NCBI GenBank assembly: GCA_964390805.1
Contig: CAYMKL010000013.1
Location: 1-64,000 of the forward strand
Origin: CAYMKL01 sp964390805
Lineage (GTDB): Bacteria > Chloroflexota > Anaerolineae > VGOG01
Length of the DNA: 64,000 nucleotides
Direction of reading: 5' to 3'
A program made the position numbers and the translations under genes. Every line of letters begins with the position of its first letter. The stretch's first letter is position 1. The notes beneath the pieces were generated by a model. That model saw nothing but the letters and a program-made list of their open reading frames with translations, ran no database searches and had not been told where the DNA came from. This document shows, in pieces, positions 41,469 through 48,684 of this stretch.

Positions 41469-42917
41469 ATGATCAACAGTAATCATGTTATCCAGGGTAC
41501 CCCGGGCATGCAGGTACTCAGCGATGACCAGAAGGCGCAAGTGCATCAGGCGACGTTGGAGCTCTTACGCCGGACTGGGGTGCGGGTTGTGGCGCCCGAG
41601 GTGCGAGAGCTCCTGGATAAGGCCGGCTGCTGGCTCGACGGCGATAGAGTGCGCATCCCGCCCCATCTGATCGAATGGGCCATCCGTACCGCACCTCATC
41701 GCGTGGTGATGTGCGACCGTGATGGCAACGCCGCGATGTTTCTGGAAGGCCGCAAGGGGTACTATGGCACAGGTTCTGACACGCCTTTCGTCCTCGATGC
41801 CTACACCGGAGAACGGCGGCAGGCGGTGCTGGCCGACGTGGCCAACGTCGCGCGCCTGGTAGATGGGCTACCCAACATTGACTTTCTGATGTGCATGGGC
41901 ATCGCCTCCGACGTGACCGACACGATTTCGGATCTGCACCACTTCCGGGCGATGGTCAGCAACACCGTCAAGCCCATCATCTATACAGCGTGGAGCCGCC
42001 AGAACCTGGGGGATATCATCGAAATGGCCGAGGCAGTAGCGGGTGGGGCTGAAGCGTTGCGACGCAACCCGTTCTGTGCCCTCTATAGCGAGCCCATCTC
42101 GCCGCTGACGCACGCCAAGGAAAGCTGCGAAAAGCTGCTCTACATCGCTAGCAAGGGGCTGCCGGTGGTCTACACGCCGGGAATGCAGATCGGTGGCACG
42201 GCTCCCGTAACGGTGGCCGGTGCTTTGCTGCAGGCTAATGCCGAGCAACTCAGCGGATTGCTGATCTGCCAATTAATCCGGGAAGGTGCGCCGGTGGTAG
42301 GTGCCGGTGGTATCCTGTACATGGATATGTCCCAGGGGCTTATCTCCTACGCCGCACCCGAGTTCATGTTGGCGATGGCTGCCTTTAGCGAGATGTGTCA
42401 CTACTACGATCTGCCCATATTCTCCTTCGCCGGCTGCTCCGATGCCAAGAACTTCGATCAGCAGGCCGCGGCCGAAGGTACGCTGTCAATGTTGATCACG
42501 GCCTTGAGCGGTGGCAACCTGATCCACGACGTCGGCTACATCGAGTCAGGACTGACTGCCTCCTATGAGCTGCTGGTCAGTATGGACGAGATCGCGGGCC
42601 TGGTCAAGCGTTTCATGCGGGGGGTCGAGATCACGGAAGAGACACTGGCCCTGGAGGTGATTGACGGGGTGGGCCCCGGCGGCCACTTTGTGGATCAAGG
42701 CCATACCTTGCGGCACTTCCGTAATAACTGGTTCCCCAGTCTGCTCGATCGGAAGAATCGAAGGGATTGGGAGGCCGGTGGGCAGCTCACCCTGGGTGAC
42801 CGGGCGGCGGCCCGGGTGCGGGAGATTCTGGAGCACCATGAACCGGCGCCGCTGGACGAGGTGACGGTCGCTGAACTGGAGGCTGTCATCCAGAGAGCCG
42901 AGGAGCGGGTGCGGTAG
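41469..42917 (+). CDS. MttB-superfamily corrinoid methyltransferase (non-pyrrolysine), paralogue 5
   Basis: 482 residues from the ATG at 41469, which follows GAGGAGG; an earlier in-frame ATG lies at the end of the YbaK-like gene and lacks support. Blocks are MQVLSDDQKAQVHQATLELL, YYGTGSDTPFVLDAYTGERR, GMQIGGTAPVTVAGALLQAN, FSFAGCSDAKNFDQQAAAEG, NLIHDVGYIESG and GVGPGGHFVDQGHTLRHFRN. It is the closest intact relative of the pseudogene at 13012-14466 (shared DKAGCWLDGDRVRIPPHL-like segment). No internal amber codon. Immediately downstream is a relic of a corrinoid-activation gene and then hyuA. Substrate unknown. Confidence 0.92.
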   Translation: MINSNHVIQGTPGMQVLSDDQKAQVHQATLELLRRTGVRVVAPEVRELLDKAGCWLDGDRVRIPPHLIEWAIRTAPHRVVMCDRDGNAAMFLEGRKGYYGTGSDTPFVLDAYTGERRQAVLADVANVARLVDGLPNIDFLMCMGIASDVTDTISDLHHFRAMVSNTVKPIIYTAWSRQNLGDIIEMAEAVAGGAEALRRNPFCALYSEPISPLTHAKESCEKLLYIASKGLPVVYTPGMQIGGTAPVTVAGALLQANAEQLSGLLICQLIREGAPVVGAGGILYMDMSQGLISYAAPEFMLAMAAFSEMCHYYDLPIFSFAGCSDAKNFDQQAAAEGTLSMLITALSGGNLIHDVGYIESGLTASYELLVSMDEIAGLVKRFMRGVEITEETLALEVIDGVGPGGHFVDQGHTLRHFRNNWFPSLLDRKNRRDWEAGGQLTLGDRAAARVREILEHHEPAPLDEVTVAELEAVIQRAEERVR

Positions 42918-43109
42918 GTCCAATGCGCCCTGTTGCCTTTGGCCGACATCGGCGTGCGGCTGAACAAACACTGCATGCTAGAACCGCAAAAGTCGGCCTC
43001 CGGGGTCATTGGCCTGGGACGTGATTACGAGTCGCACGAAGTTGGGTCGGTTTGCCGCTACTGTGCCTGGAAGGGCAATTGCTGGCGGTGGAGAGGGAGT
43101 GAAGCATGA
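42918..43109 (+). pseudogene. C-terminal relic of a B12-dependent methionine synthase activation-domain-like protein
   Basis: Directly after the mttB stop, in the same frame, 63 codons read CALLPLADIGVRLNKHCMLE, then PQKSASGVIGLG, then VCRYCAWKGNCWRWRG and a TGA that overlaps the hyuA start as ATGA. The first part matches the C-terminus of the methionine-synthase-activation-like proteins often found in mttB operons, and CRYC....C is their terminal Cys motif. Everything upstream is gone, so it is non-functional as such. The preserved 4-bp overlap with hyuA shows that the lost gene was once in this operon. Confidence 0.7.
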
Positions 43110-45172
43110 CAGTTGCATTGGGGATTGACACAGGTGGGACGTATACCGACGCCGTGCTGGTGGATCACGCCACGGGCGAGGTGCTGGCTGCAGCCAAGGC
43201 GCTGACCACGCGGCATGACCTGTCCATCGGCATCGAGGCAGCGATGGCGGCTGTGTTTGAAGCGGAAAAGTCTTTGTCGCCGGAGGCCGTGGATCTGGTG
43301 GCCCTCTCGACCACGTTTGCGACCAACGCCATCGCCGAGGGACAGGGCAGCCCTGTTTGCTTGCTGCTTATTGGCTACGATCCAGAGTTGATGGAGCAGT
43401 ACGGCTTCCAGCACGAACTGGTGACTGATGATGTGGTCTATCTGGATGGCGGGCACGATGTGCTGGGCGATGAGGTCGCGCCGCTGGACGAGGACGCGGC
43501 GCGGGAGGCAATCCTGGCTCGGCGCGGGAAGGTCGAGTCCTTTGCGGTATCAGGCTACTTCGGGGTGCGCAATCCCACCCATGAGCTGCGGGTGCGAAGA
43601 CTGGTAGAAGAGCTGACCGGCCCTTCGACAAGCCCTTCGACAGGCTCAGGACGGCGTTCAGGGCAGGGGCTATCCGTCACCTGCGGCCACGAGCTCACCA
43701 CTCGCCTCAACGCCGTGCGGCGGGCAACGACGGTGACCCTCAATGCCCGCCTGATTCCGTTGCTGCGGGAACTGATCGCCACCGTGCGCCAGACGTTGGA
43801 TGAGCAGGCTATCGCCGCCCCGCTGATGGTGGTCAAGGGGGATGGGTCATTGGTGCGGGCCGAGTGGGCCATGCGGCGCCCCATCGAGACCATCCTCTCC
43901 GGCCCGGCGGCCAGCGCAGTGGGCGCCTGGCATCTGGCCGGACGGCGTGACGTGTGGGTGGTAGACGTAGGCGGCACGACCACCGACATCGCCGCGTTGA
44001 GCGATGGCCAGCCTCGCCTCAATTCGGAAGGGGCGCGGGTCGGTGGCTGGCGGACGATGGTGGAGGCAGTGGACGTGCACACCACGGGACTGGGTGGTGA
44101 TAGCTACGTGCGCTTCGATCGTCAGAGGCAGTTGATCATCGGCCCACGGCGCGCCGTGCCCCTGTGCCTGCTGGCCAGCGAGCATCCTGAGGTGCTGGGA
44201 GAGCTTCGCCGTCAGGCCGCATCGCCAGAGAGGGAAGACGCGGCGGCTCAGTTTGTGCTGTCGTGGCGGCGGCCCGTCAACTGGCTCTCCAACGAGGACA
44301 TGGAACTGCTGGATCGCCTGGAGACGGGGCCGCAGTCGTTGGCCTTGCTGACCCGCGAGGCGCGCTACAGTTGGCTGGTGCGGCGGCGGATTGAGGAGCT
44401 GGAGGCTCGGCGTGTGGTGCAGCGGGCCGGCTTTACACCGACGGATGCCCTGCACGTTCTGGGCCGCTTTCAGCAATGGAATGTGGAGGCCTCGCAGTTG
44501 GGGGCAGAGATACTGGCTGCCCAGGTGGACTTGCCGGTAGAAAGGTTCTGCGGGCAGGTGGTGCGGGGGATGTCGAACCGTGTGGCAACAGAGTTAGTGA
44601 GCAAGGTGCTGGAGGATGAGGTCAGCCCGCCCCATTGGGAGGGGGAGCCGACGGCAGCGGCGTTGCTGGAGCGAGCGCTCAACAATCCTGGTGATGGGGA
44701 CCTGAGCTGTGACTTGACGCTGCGGCGGCCGCTGGTGGCCATCGGCGCGCCGGTGGGGGCCTACATGCCCCGCGTGGCCGAGCGGTTGCACACCGAGTTG
44801 ATCATCCCCCCTCACGCGGGGGTGGCGAACGCGGTGGGGGCTGTGTCGGGCGGCGTCATCCAGCGGCTGCGAGTGCTGATCAGCTCCGTGGGTGGCGGCG
44901 ATCAGTTCCGCCTGCACCTGCCCGATGGCGTGCACGACTTCGCGGACCTGGAGGAGGCCGTGGGCCACGCGCGGCGAGTGATGTCCGCTCACGTCGAAGC
45001 GCTGGCTCATCAGGCGGGTGCAGGGCAGGTGGAGGTGCGGATGGCCCGCACGGACCGCCAGGCGGGGGTGGCGGCGGGCTGGGGACAAGAGGTTTATCTG
45101 GGGACGGAGTTGATCTTCACGGCGGTGGGGCGACCCAGCCCGGCGAGTCGCCAGGGGAGGGTCAGCGTTTGA
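43106..45172 (+). CDS. Hydantoinase/oxoprolinase family protein (HyuA-like, ASKHA fold)
   Basis: Protein of 688 residues. The N-terminal Hydant_A_N part begins TVALGIDTGGTYTDAVLVDH with the phosphate-binding GxDTGGTxTD motif. The central Hydantoinase_A domain has MVVKGDGSLVRAEWAMRRPI, ETILSGPAASAVGAW and VVDVGGTTTDIA. A winged-helix-like insert follows (about 395-450, LLTREARYSWLVRRRIEELE). HyuA proteins hydrolyse cyclic amides with ATP, usually with a HyuB partner, which is absent. Residues near 172-190 (GPSTSPSTGSGRRSGQG) come from an in-frame insertion of a CCCTTCGACA-type repeat. As an ASKHA-fold ATPase beside a lost corrinoid-activation gene it might serve reactivation; this is speculative. 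Confidence 0.85.
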   Translation: MTVALGIDTGGTYTDAVLVDHATGEVLAAAKALTTRHDLSIGIEAAMAAVFEAEKSLSPEAVDLVALSTTFATNAIAEGQGSPVCLLLIGYDPELMEQYGFQHELVTDDVVYLDGGHDVLGDEVAPLDEDAAREAILARRGKVESFAVSGYFGVRNPTHELRVRRLVEELTGPSTSPSTGSGRRSGQGLSVTCGHELTTRLNAVRRATTVTLNARLIPLLRELIATVRQTLDEQAIAAPLMVVKGDGSLVRAEWAMRRPIETILSGPAASAVGAWHLAGRRDVWVVDVGGTTTDIAALSDGQPRLNSEGARVGGWRTMVEAVDVHTTGLGGDSYVRFDRQRQLIIGPRRAVPLCLLASEHPEVLGELRRQAASPEREDAAAQFVLSWRRPVNWLSNEDMELLDRLETGPQSLALLTREARYSWLVRRRIEELEARRVVQRAGFTPTDALHVLGRFQQWNVEASQLGAEILAAQVDLPVERFCGQVVRGMSNRVATELVSKVLEDEVSPPHWEGEPTAAALLERALNNPGDGDLSCDLTLRRPLVAIGAPVGAYMPRVAERLHTELIIPPHAGVANAVGAVSGGVIQRLRVLISSVGGGDQFRLHLPDGVHDFADLEEAVGHARRVMSAHVEALAHQAGAGQVEVRMARTDRQAGVAAGWGQEVYLGTELIFTAVGRPSPASRQGRVSV

Positions 45173-45174
45173 GA

Positions 45175-46212
45175 TTATTCTGTTCTCGTCACCTTCTTTA
45201 GACCCCTGGGGTGATCTGGGTCGTATCCTTTGGCCAGGGTGAGGTAGAGGGCGAAGAGCTGGCCGGGCACAGCGCTGGTTATGGGTGAAAGCCACTCAGG
45301 AACGGAAACGGGGAAGGGCAATGGCGTGGTGGCCATAGAGAGGACTTCGTCGCGGTCGGAGATGACCACCAGTTCTGCTCCTCGTTCTTGCAGTTCCTTG
45401 GTGAAGACGCGCACGTTCTCGAAGACCGCCCCACCGGGGGCCACCACGATGGCTGGGAAGTCTCCCTCGACCATAGCGATGGGACCGTGCATGAAGTCGG
45501 CCGGCGAGTACGGCTCGGCCATGATATAGGTTAGCTCCTTGAGCTTGAGGGCGATCTCGTAGGCCGTGGCATAGTTGTAGCCCCGCCCGACGACCACGCA
45601 CGATTCCATGTAACGATAGCGTTCCACGGCCCTCTGCACTATCTCCTCCAAAGTTAGTGTCTTCTCCACCGCTTCGGGCAGTTCCCTCAGAGCCGCCAGC
45701 CGTTCTCTGTCACCACTGAGTGCTACCGAGAGCAGGGCCAGGGCGGCCAACTGGGCTGTGTAGGTCTTGGTGGCGGCGATGCTGCGTTCTTGTCCGGCCT
45801 CGCAGAGGAGGACGTGTTCTGCTGCTTGGGCCAGGGGTGAGTTGGCTTGATTGGTGATAGCCAGAGTCAAAGCTCCCTGGCGCTGTCCCTCGGCCACCAC
45901 CTCGACGATGTCGGTTGACTCCCCCGATTGTGAGATTCCCATCACCAGGGCCTTGGCCAGCCACGGTGGCGTCTTGTAAATGGTGAACAGAGAAGGCGTG
46001 GCGAGGGCGACGGGCAGGCCGTTGGCCTCCGCCAGGATGTATTTGCCGTAGGTGGCCGCATTGTCCGAAGTGCCTCGGGCGGCGATGACTACGAGCTCCA
46101 CCTCGCTCTTCTGAATGGCCTGGGCGATGGCCACCGCCGTTTCCCATTGGCCGACAATGAGCCTCTCCAGCACCTTCGGCTGCTCGAATATCTCGTCTCG
46201 CAGGTGGGACAT
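45175..46212 (-). CDS. SIS-domain isomerase-like protein (GlmS C-terminal/AgaS type)
   Basis: Cytoplasmic protein of 345 residues with two SIS sugar-phosphate-binding domains (about 30-165 and 195-335). Motifs are ARGTSDNAATYGKYI, GISQSGESTDIVEV, AGQERSIAATKTYTAQLAAL and FMHGPIAMVEGDFPAIVVAP. It lacks the glutaminase domain of GlmS, so it probably acts as an amino-sugar isomerase/deaminase or binding protein. It is last in a three-gene minus-strand operon and converges with hyuA, the stops being 2 bp apart. Substrate: an amino sugar phosphate, not identified. Confidence 0.9.
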   Translation of the reverse strand: MSHLRDEIFEQPKVLERLIVGQWETAVAIAQAIQKSEVELVVIAARGTSDNAATYGKYILAEANGLPVALATPSLFTIYKTPPWLAKALVMGISQSGESTDIVEVVAEGQRQGALTLAITNQANSPLAQAAEHVLLCEAGQERSIAATKTYTAQLAALALLSVALSGDRERLAALRELPEAVEKTLTLEEIVQRAVERYRYMESCVVVGRGYNYATAYEIALKLKELTYIMAEPYSPADFMHGPIAMVEGDFPAIVVAPGGAVFENVRVFTKELQERGAELVVISDRDEVLSMATTPLPFPVSVPEWLSPITSAVPGQLFALYLTLAKGYDPDHPRGLKKVTRTE

Positions 46213-46221
46213 CTTATCCTC

Positions 46222-46989
46222 TTATCCTCTCTCCTCTAACACCTCTCGCAGCACGTCGGGACGGTTGGTGATGATGCTGTCCACATCCAGGGTGATGAGG
46301 CGCTTCATCTCGACTGGTTCGTCCGCCGTCCAGGCGTTCACTCGATAGCCCCGTCCTTTGGCCCAAGCCATGTATTCTCTGGTGACCAGGCGCTTCTCCG
46401 GGTTCAAGGCATCGGTACCAGCCAAGGACATAAACAAGGATCGAACCAGGTGGCCTGGGAGATCAAAGTAATAGAGGATGCCGGTGCTGATGCCAGGGTT
46501 GAGCCGCTTAACCTGGCGCAGGGCGAAGGGGTTGAACGAGGAAACCATGGCCCGATGCACCAGGTTGTGATCCTCGATGAGCCGCACCACCTCAGCTACC
46601 AGGCCCCCGCTGCCAAGCGCTTTGGCCTTCAACTCGATGTTCAAGAGCAGTTGGTGGCCGACCTCGACGATGACCTCCTGCAGGGTGGGGATGCGCTGGC
46701 CGGCGAACCGGCGGCGTCCTGAGTTTATCGAAGGAGCATCGAACCAGGATCCGGCGTCCAGTTCCTTCAGCTCGGCCAGGGTCTTGTCCTGCACTGCCCC
46801 CTGGCCGTCGGTGGTGGCGTCCACCGTGAAGTTGTGGATGACCACGGCCTCGCCATCTTTGGACACCTGCACATCCAGCTCCACGCCATCAGCTCCCATC
46901 TCCCTGGCCAGGCGGAAGGCAGCCAGGGTGTTCTGCGGAGCGTCGTGGCTGGCCCCTCGGTGGGCGAAGTTCAAAACCCTATCCCTCAT
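46222..46989 (-). CDS. Glycerophosphodiester phosphodiesterase family protein
   Basis: Soluble GDPD TIM-barrel protein of 255 residues. Key parts are NFAHRGASHDAPQNTLAAF with the first catalytic His, GADGVELDVQVSKDGEAVVI with metal ligands ELD, and the second His in VIHNFTVDATT. The usual PENT reads PQNT and the usual HD reads HN, so metal binding may differ. A nine-residue insertion APSINSGRR between SWFD and FAG derives from a CCTTCGATAAACTCAGG repeat that entered in frame. The start overlaps the stop of the aminotransferase gene (ATGA). The family cleaves glycerophosphodiesters such as glycerophosphocholine, which would release choline precursors; this link is inferred. Confidence 0.88.
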   Translation of the reverse strand: MRDRVLNFAHRGASHDAPQNTLAAFRLAREMGADGVELDVQVSKDGEAVVIHNFTVDATTDGQGAVQDKTLAELKELDAGSWFDAPSINSGRRRFAGQRIPTLQEVIVEVGHQLLLNIELKAKALGSGGLVAEVVRLIEDHNLVHRAMVSSFNPFALRQVKRLNPGISTGILYYFDLPGHLVRSLFMSLAGTDALNPEKRLVTREYMAWAKGRGYRVNAWTADEPVEMKRLITLDVDSIITNRPDVLREVLEERG

Positions 46990-48113
46990 CCCTCATCCTT
47001 CCCATCAAGAACCTGCCCCACCCGCAACACTTCCTCCTTGGTGTTGTAGCAGTGGGGGGAGACGCGGATGTAGTTCTCGCGCAGGGAGACGATAACCTTG
47101 TTGGCGATGAGTTTGTCGTAGTCGGCCTGGACGTTGAGTGTGGAAAAGGAGACGATGGCCGAGCGATGCTCAGGTCGCAGGCAACTGGCGATCTGATAGT
47201 CTCGCTTCTGCAGGTCGTCAATGAGGATCTCGGTGAGGTGCAGTGTCCGGCGCCGGATCTCTTCGATGCCCACTTCCAGCAGCAGGTTGACGGAAGCCAG
47301 CAACCCCACCATGTTCACAAGGTTTAGCGTCCCCAGCTCGAAGCGCTTGGCATCGGGCAGGAAGGTGAGGTCGTACTCGCGGAAGTTCAGAAAATCCACC
47401 ACGCTGGTGGCGCCGGCATAAGCTGGTTTCATCTCTTCGAGTAGCTCGCGGCGGCAAAATAGGAATCCCTGCCCGCAGGGCCCCATCAGCCACTTGGGGC
47501 CGCCGCAAGAGAGCATGTCAATGTGAAATTCCCTCACGTCGAGTGGGATCACCCCCAGGGACTGGATGCCGTCCACCACGAAGTAGATGCCCCTGGCTCT
47601 GCATAACTGGCCGATGCTCTTGAGGTCGTTTCTGAAGCCGGTAATAAACTCCACCGAGCTTGCGGCCACCACCCTGGTCTGCTGGTCAACGTATTCTTCG
47701 AGGTCATCCAAAGCCAGTCCGCCCGCGCGGTTGGGGATGATGCGGGCTTCCACTCCGCGTCGCTCCAGGTTCATCCAGGGGTAGACGTTGGCCGGGTACT
47801 CCATGTCGCAGAAGATCACGTTGTCGCCAGGCTGGAAGGGGATGGCGTGGGCAGCGATGTTGATGCCTTCTGCGGTGTTCTGGACCAGGGCGATCTCTTC
47901 GGGAGAAGCATTGATCAGTTGGCCCAGGGCCTGGCGCAGATCCTGGTCCAGCGTTTCATACTCCTCCCAGGCTTGGCGGACGAAACGCCGCGCATCTATG
48001 AATCTGGTCATAGCCGCCCGCGTCCGGCTAGGCAGGGGTGAGGTAGCTGCATGGTCTAGATAGGTGAGTTCCTCCGTCAGGGGGAACTCTTTTCTGAGCT
48101 CTTCGAGTTTCAT
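46986..48113 (-). CDS. Class V aminotransferase (cysteine desulfurase/isopenicillin-N-epimerase-like)
   Basis: PLP enzyme of 375 residues from the ATG at 48113 (GGAAGG 8 bases upstream). Visible are TYLDHAATSPLPSRTRAAM, the PLP-phosphate contact QNTAEGINIAAH, the Asp of FVVDGIQSLGVIPLD and the Schiff-base Lys in SCGGPKWLMGPCG. The active-site Cys loop of true NifS/IscS is not evident, so it may be an epimerase, desulfurase or lyase of the broader class. First gene of a three-gene operon with its own promoter. Substrate unknown. Confidence 0.88.
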   Translation of the reverse strand: MKLEELRKEFPLTEELTYLDHAATSPLPSRTRAAMTRFIDARRFVRQAWEEYETLDQDLRQALGQLINASPEEIALVQNTAEGINIAAHAIPFQPGDNVIFCDMEYPANVYPWMNLERRGVEARIIPNRAGGLALDDLEEYVDQQTRVVAASSVEFITGFRNDLKSIGQLCRARGIYFVVDGIQSLGVIPLDVREFHIDMLSCGGPKWLMGPCGQGFLFCRRELLEEMKPAYAGATSVVDFLNFREYDLTFLPDAKRFELGTLNLVNMVGLLASVNLLLEVGIEEIRRRTLHLTEILIDDLQKRDYQIASCLRPEHRSAIVSFSTLNVQADYDKLIANKVIVSLRENYIRVSPHCYNTKEEVLRVGQVLDGKDEG

Positions 48114-48149
48114 CGTTGGACCTTCCCTGATTCTGTTTTGGCGAACAGC

Positions 48150-48178
48150 ATTATAGCACACCCTGCCCCAAAGGACAA
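48150..48178 (-). promoter_or_regulatory. Promoter of the aminotransferase operon
   Basis: On the minus strand TTGTCC (complement of 48173-48178), 17 bp and TATAAT (complement of 48150-48155) lie about 37 bp upstream of the aminotransferase start. Confidence 0.6.
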
Positions 48179-48684
48179 ACTGCCTGCCTCCTGCGACTTG
48201 AATGTTTTTCCGATCTGGGCTATACTACCAGAAGATCACAACGAGGCCATTGCCGCCCGCCTTAGCCTGTAGATGAGTGAGAAGCCATGCAGTGTGTATC
48301 CCTGCTCTGCGCGGCCGCTTCAACGACCCTGCAAGAGAATGCACCTGGTGTTGTAGCAGTTTTCTGGGGGCTGGTCCTCTGTCTGCTCATCTAAGTAAGA
48401 ATGCACGAAGTTGACATTTCGATAGATCTGCGATATGGTCGCGCATCATTCTTGGAGTCAGTCCTTTGCTCATCCGAAGTATTGGAGGGCCAGATGGTAT
48501 CCCGTCGCTGTTGTCCTGACTCTAACCCTCGAACGATATCTTGCAATGACCAGAGCGGCAACAAACCAGAGCATAGTGTGCCCTGATCGTTGCCGCTTCT
48601 TGGGTTTTCCCCGCTTTGCGTGAAATGGTCTGCTGCAGGTTGGACCATCAACTCGGTCCGTGGCTGGCAAGAAGGAGGAGCATC
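48179..48684 (+). promoter_or_regulatory. Leader region of the giant protein gene
   Basis: A plus-strand promoter TTGAAT (48198-48203), 17 bp, TATACT (48221-48226) lies about 460 bp upstream of the giant gene. Within this leader a small frame at 48287-48394 encodes a 35-residue hydrophobic peptide ending VVAVFWGLVLCLLI, with a poor ribosome-binding site; I do not call it as a gene. No other feature is recognised until AAGGAGGAG at 48672. Confidence 0.45.

Noticed and set aside
48287..48394. Small 35-residue hydrophobic frame in the leader of the giant gene
   Set aside because: Weak ribosome-binding site, no homology recognised, and short open frames are expected by chance in 500 bp.
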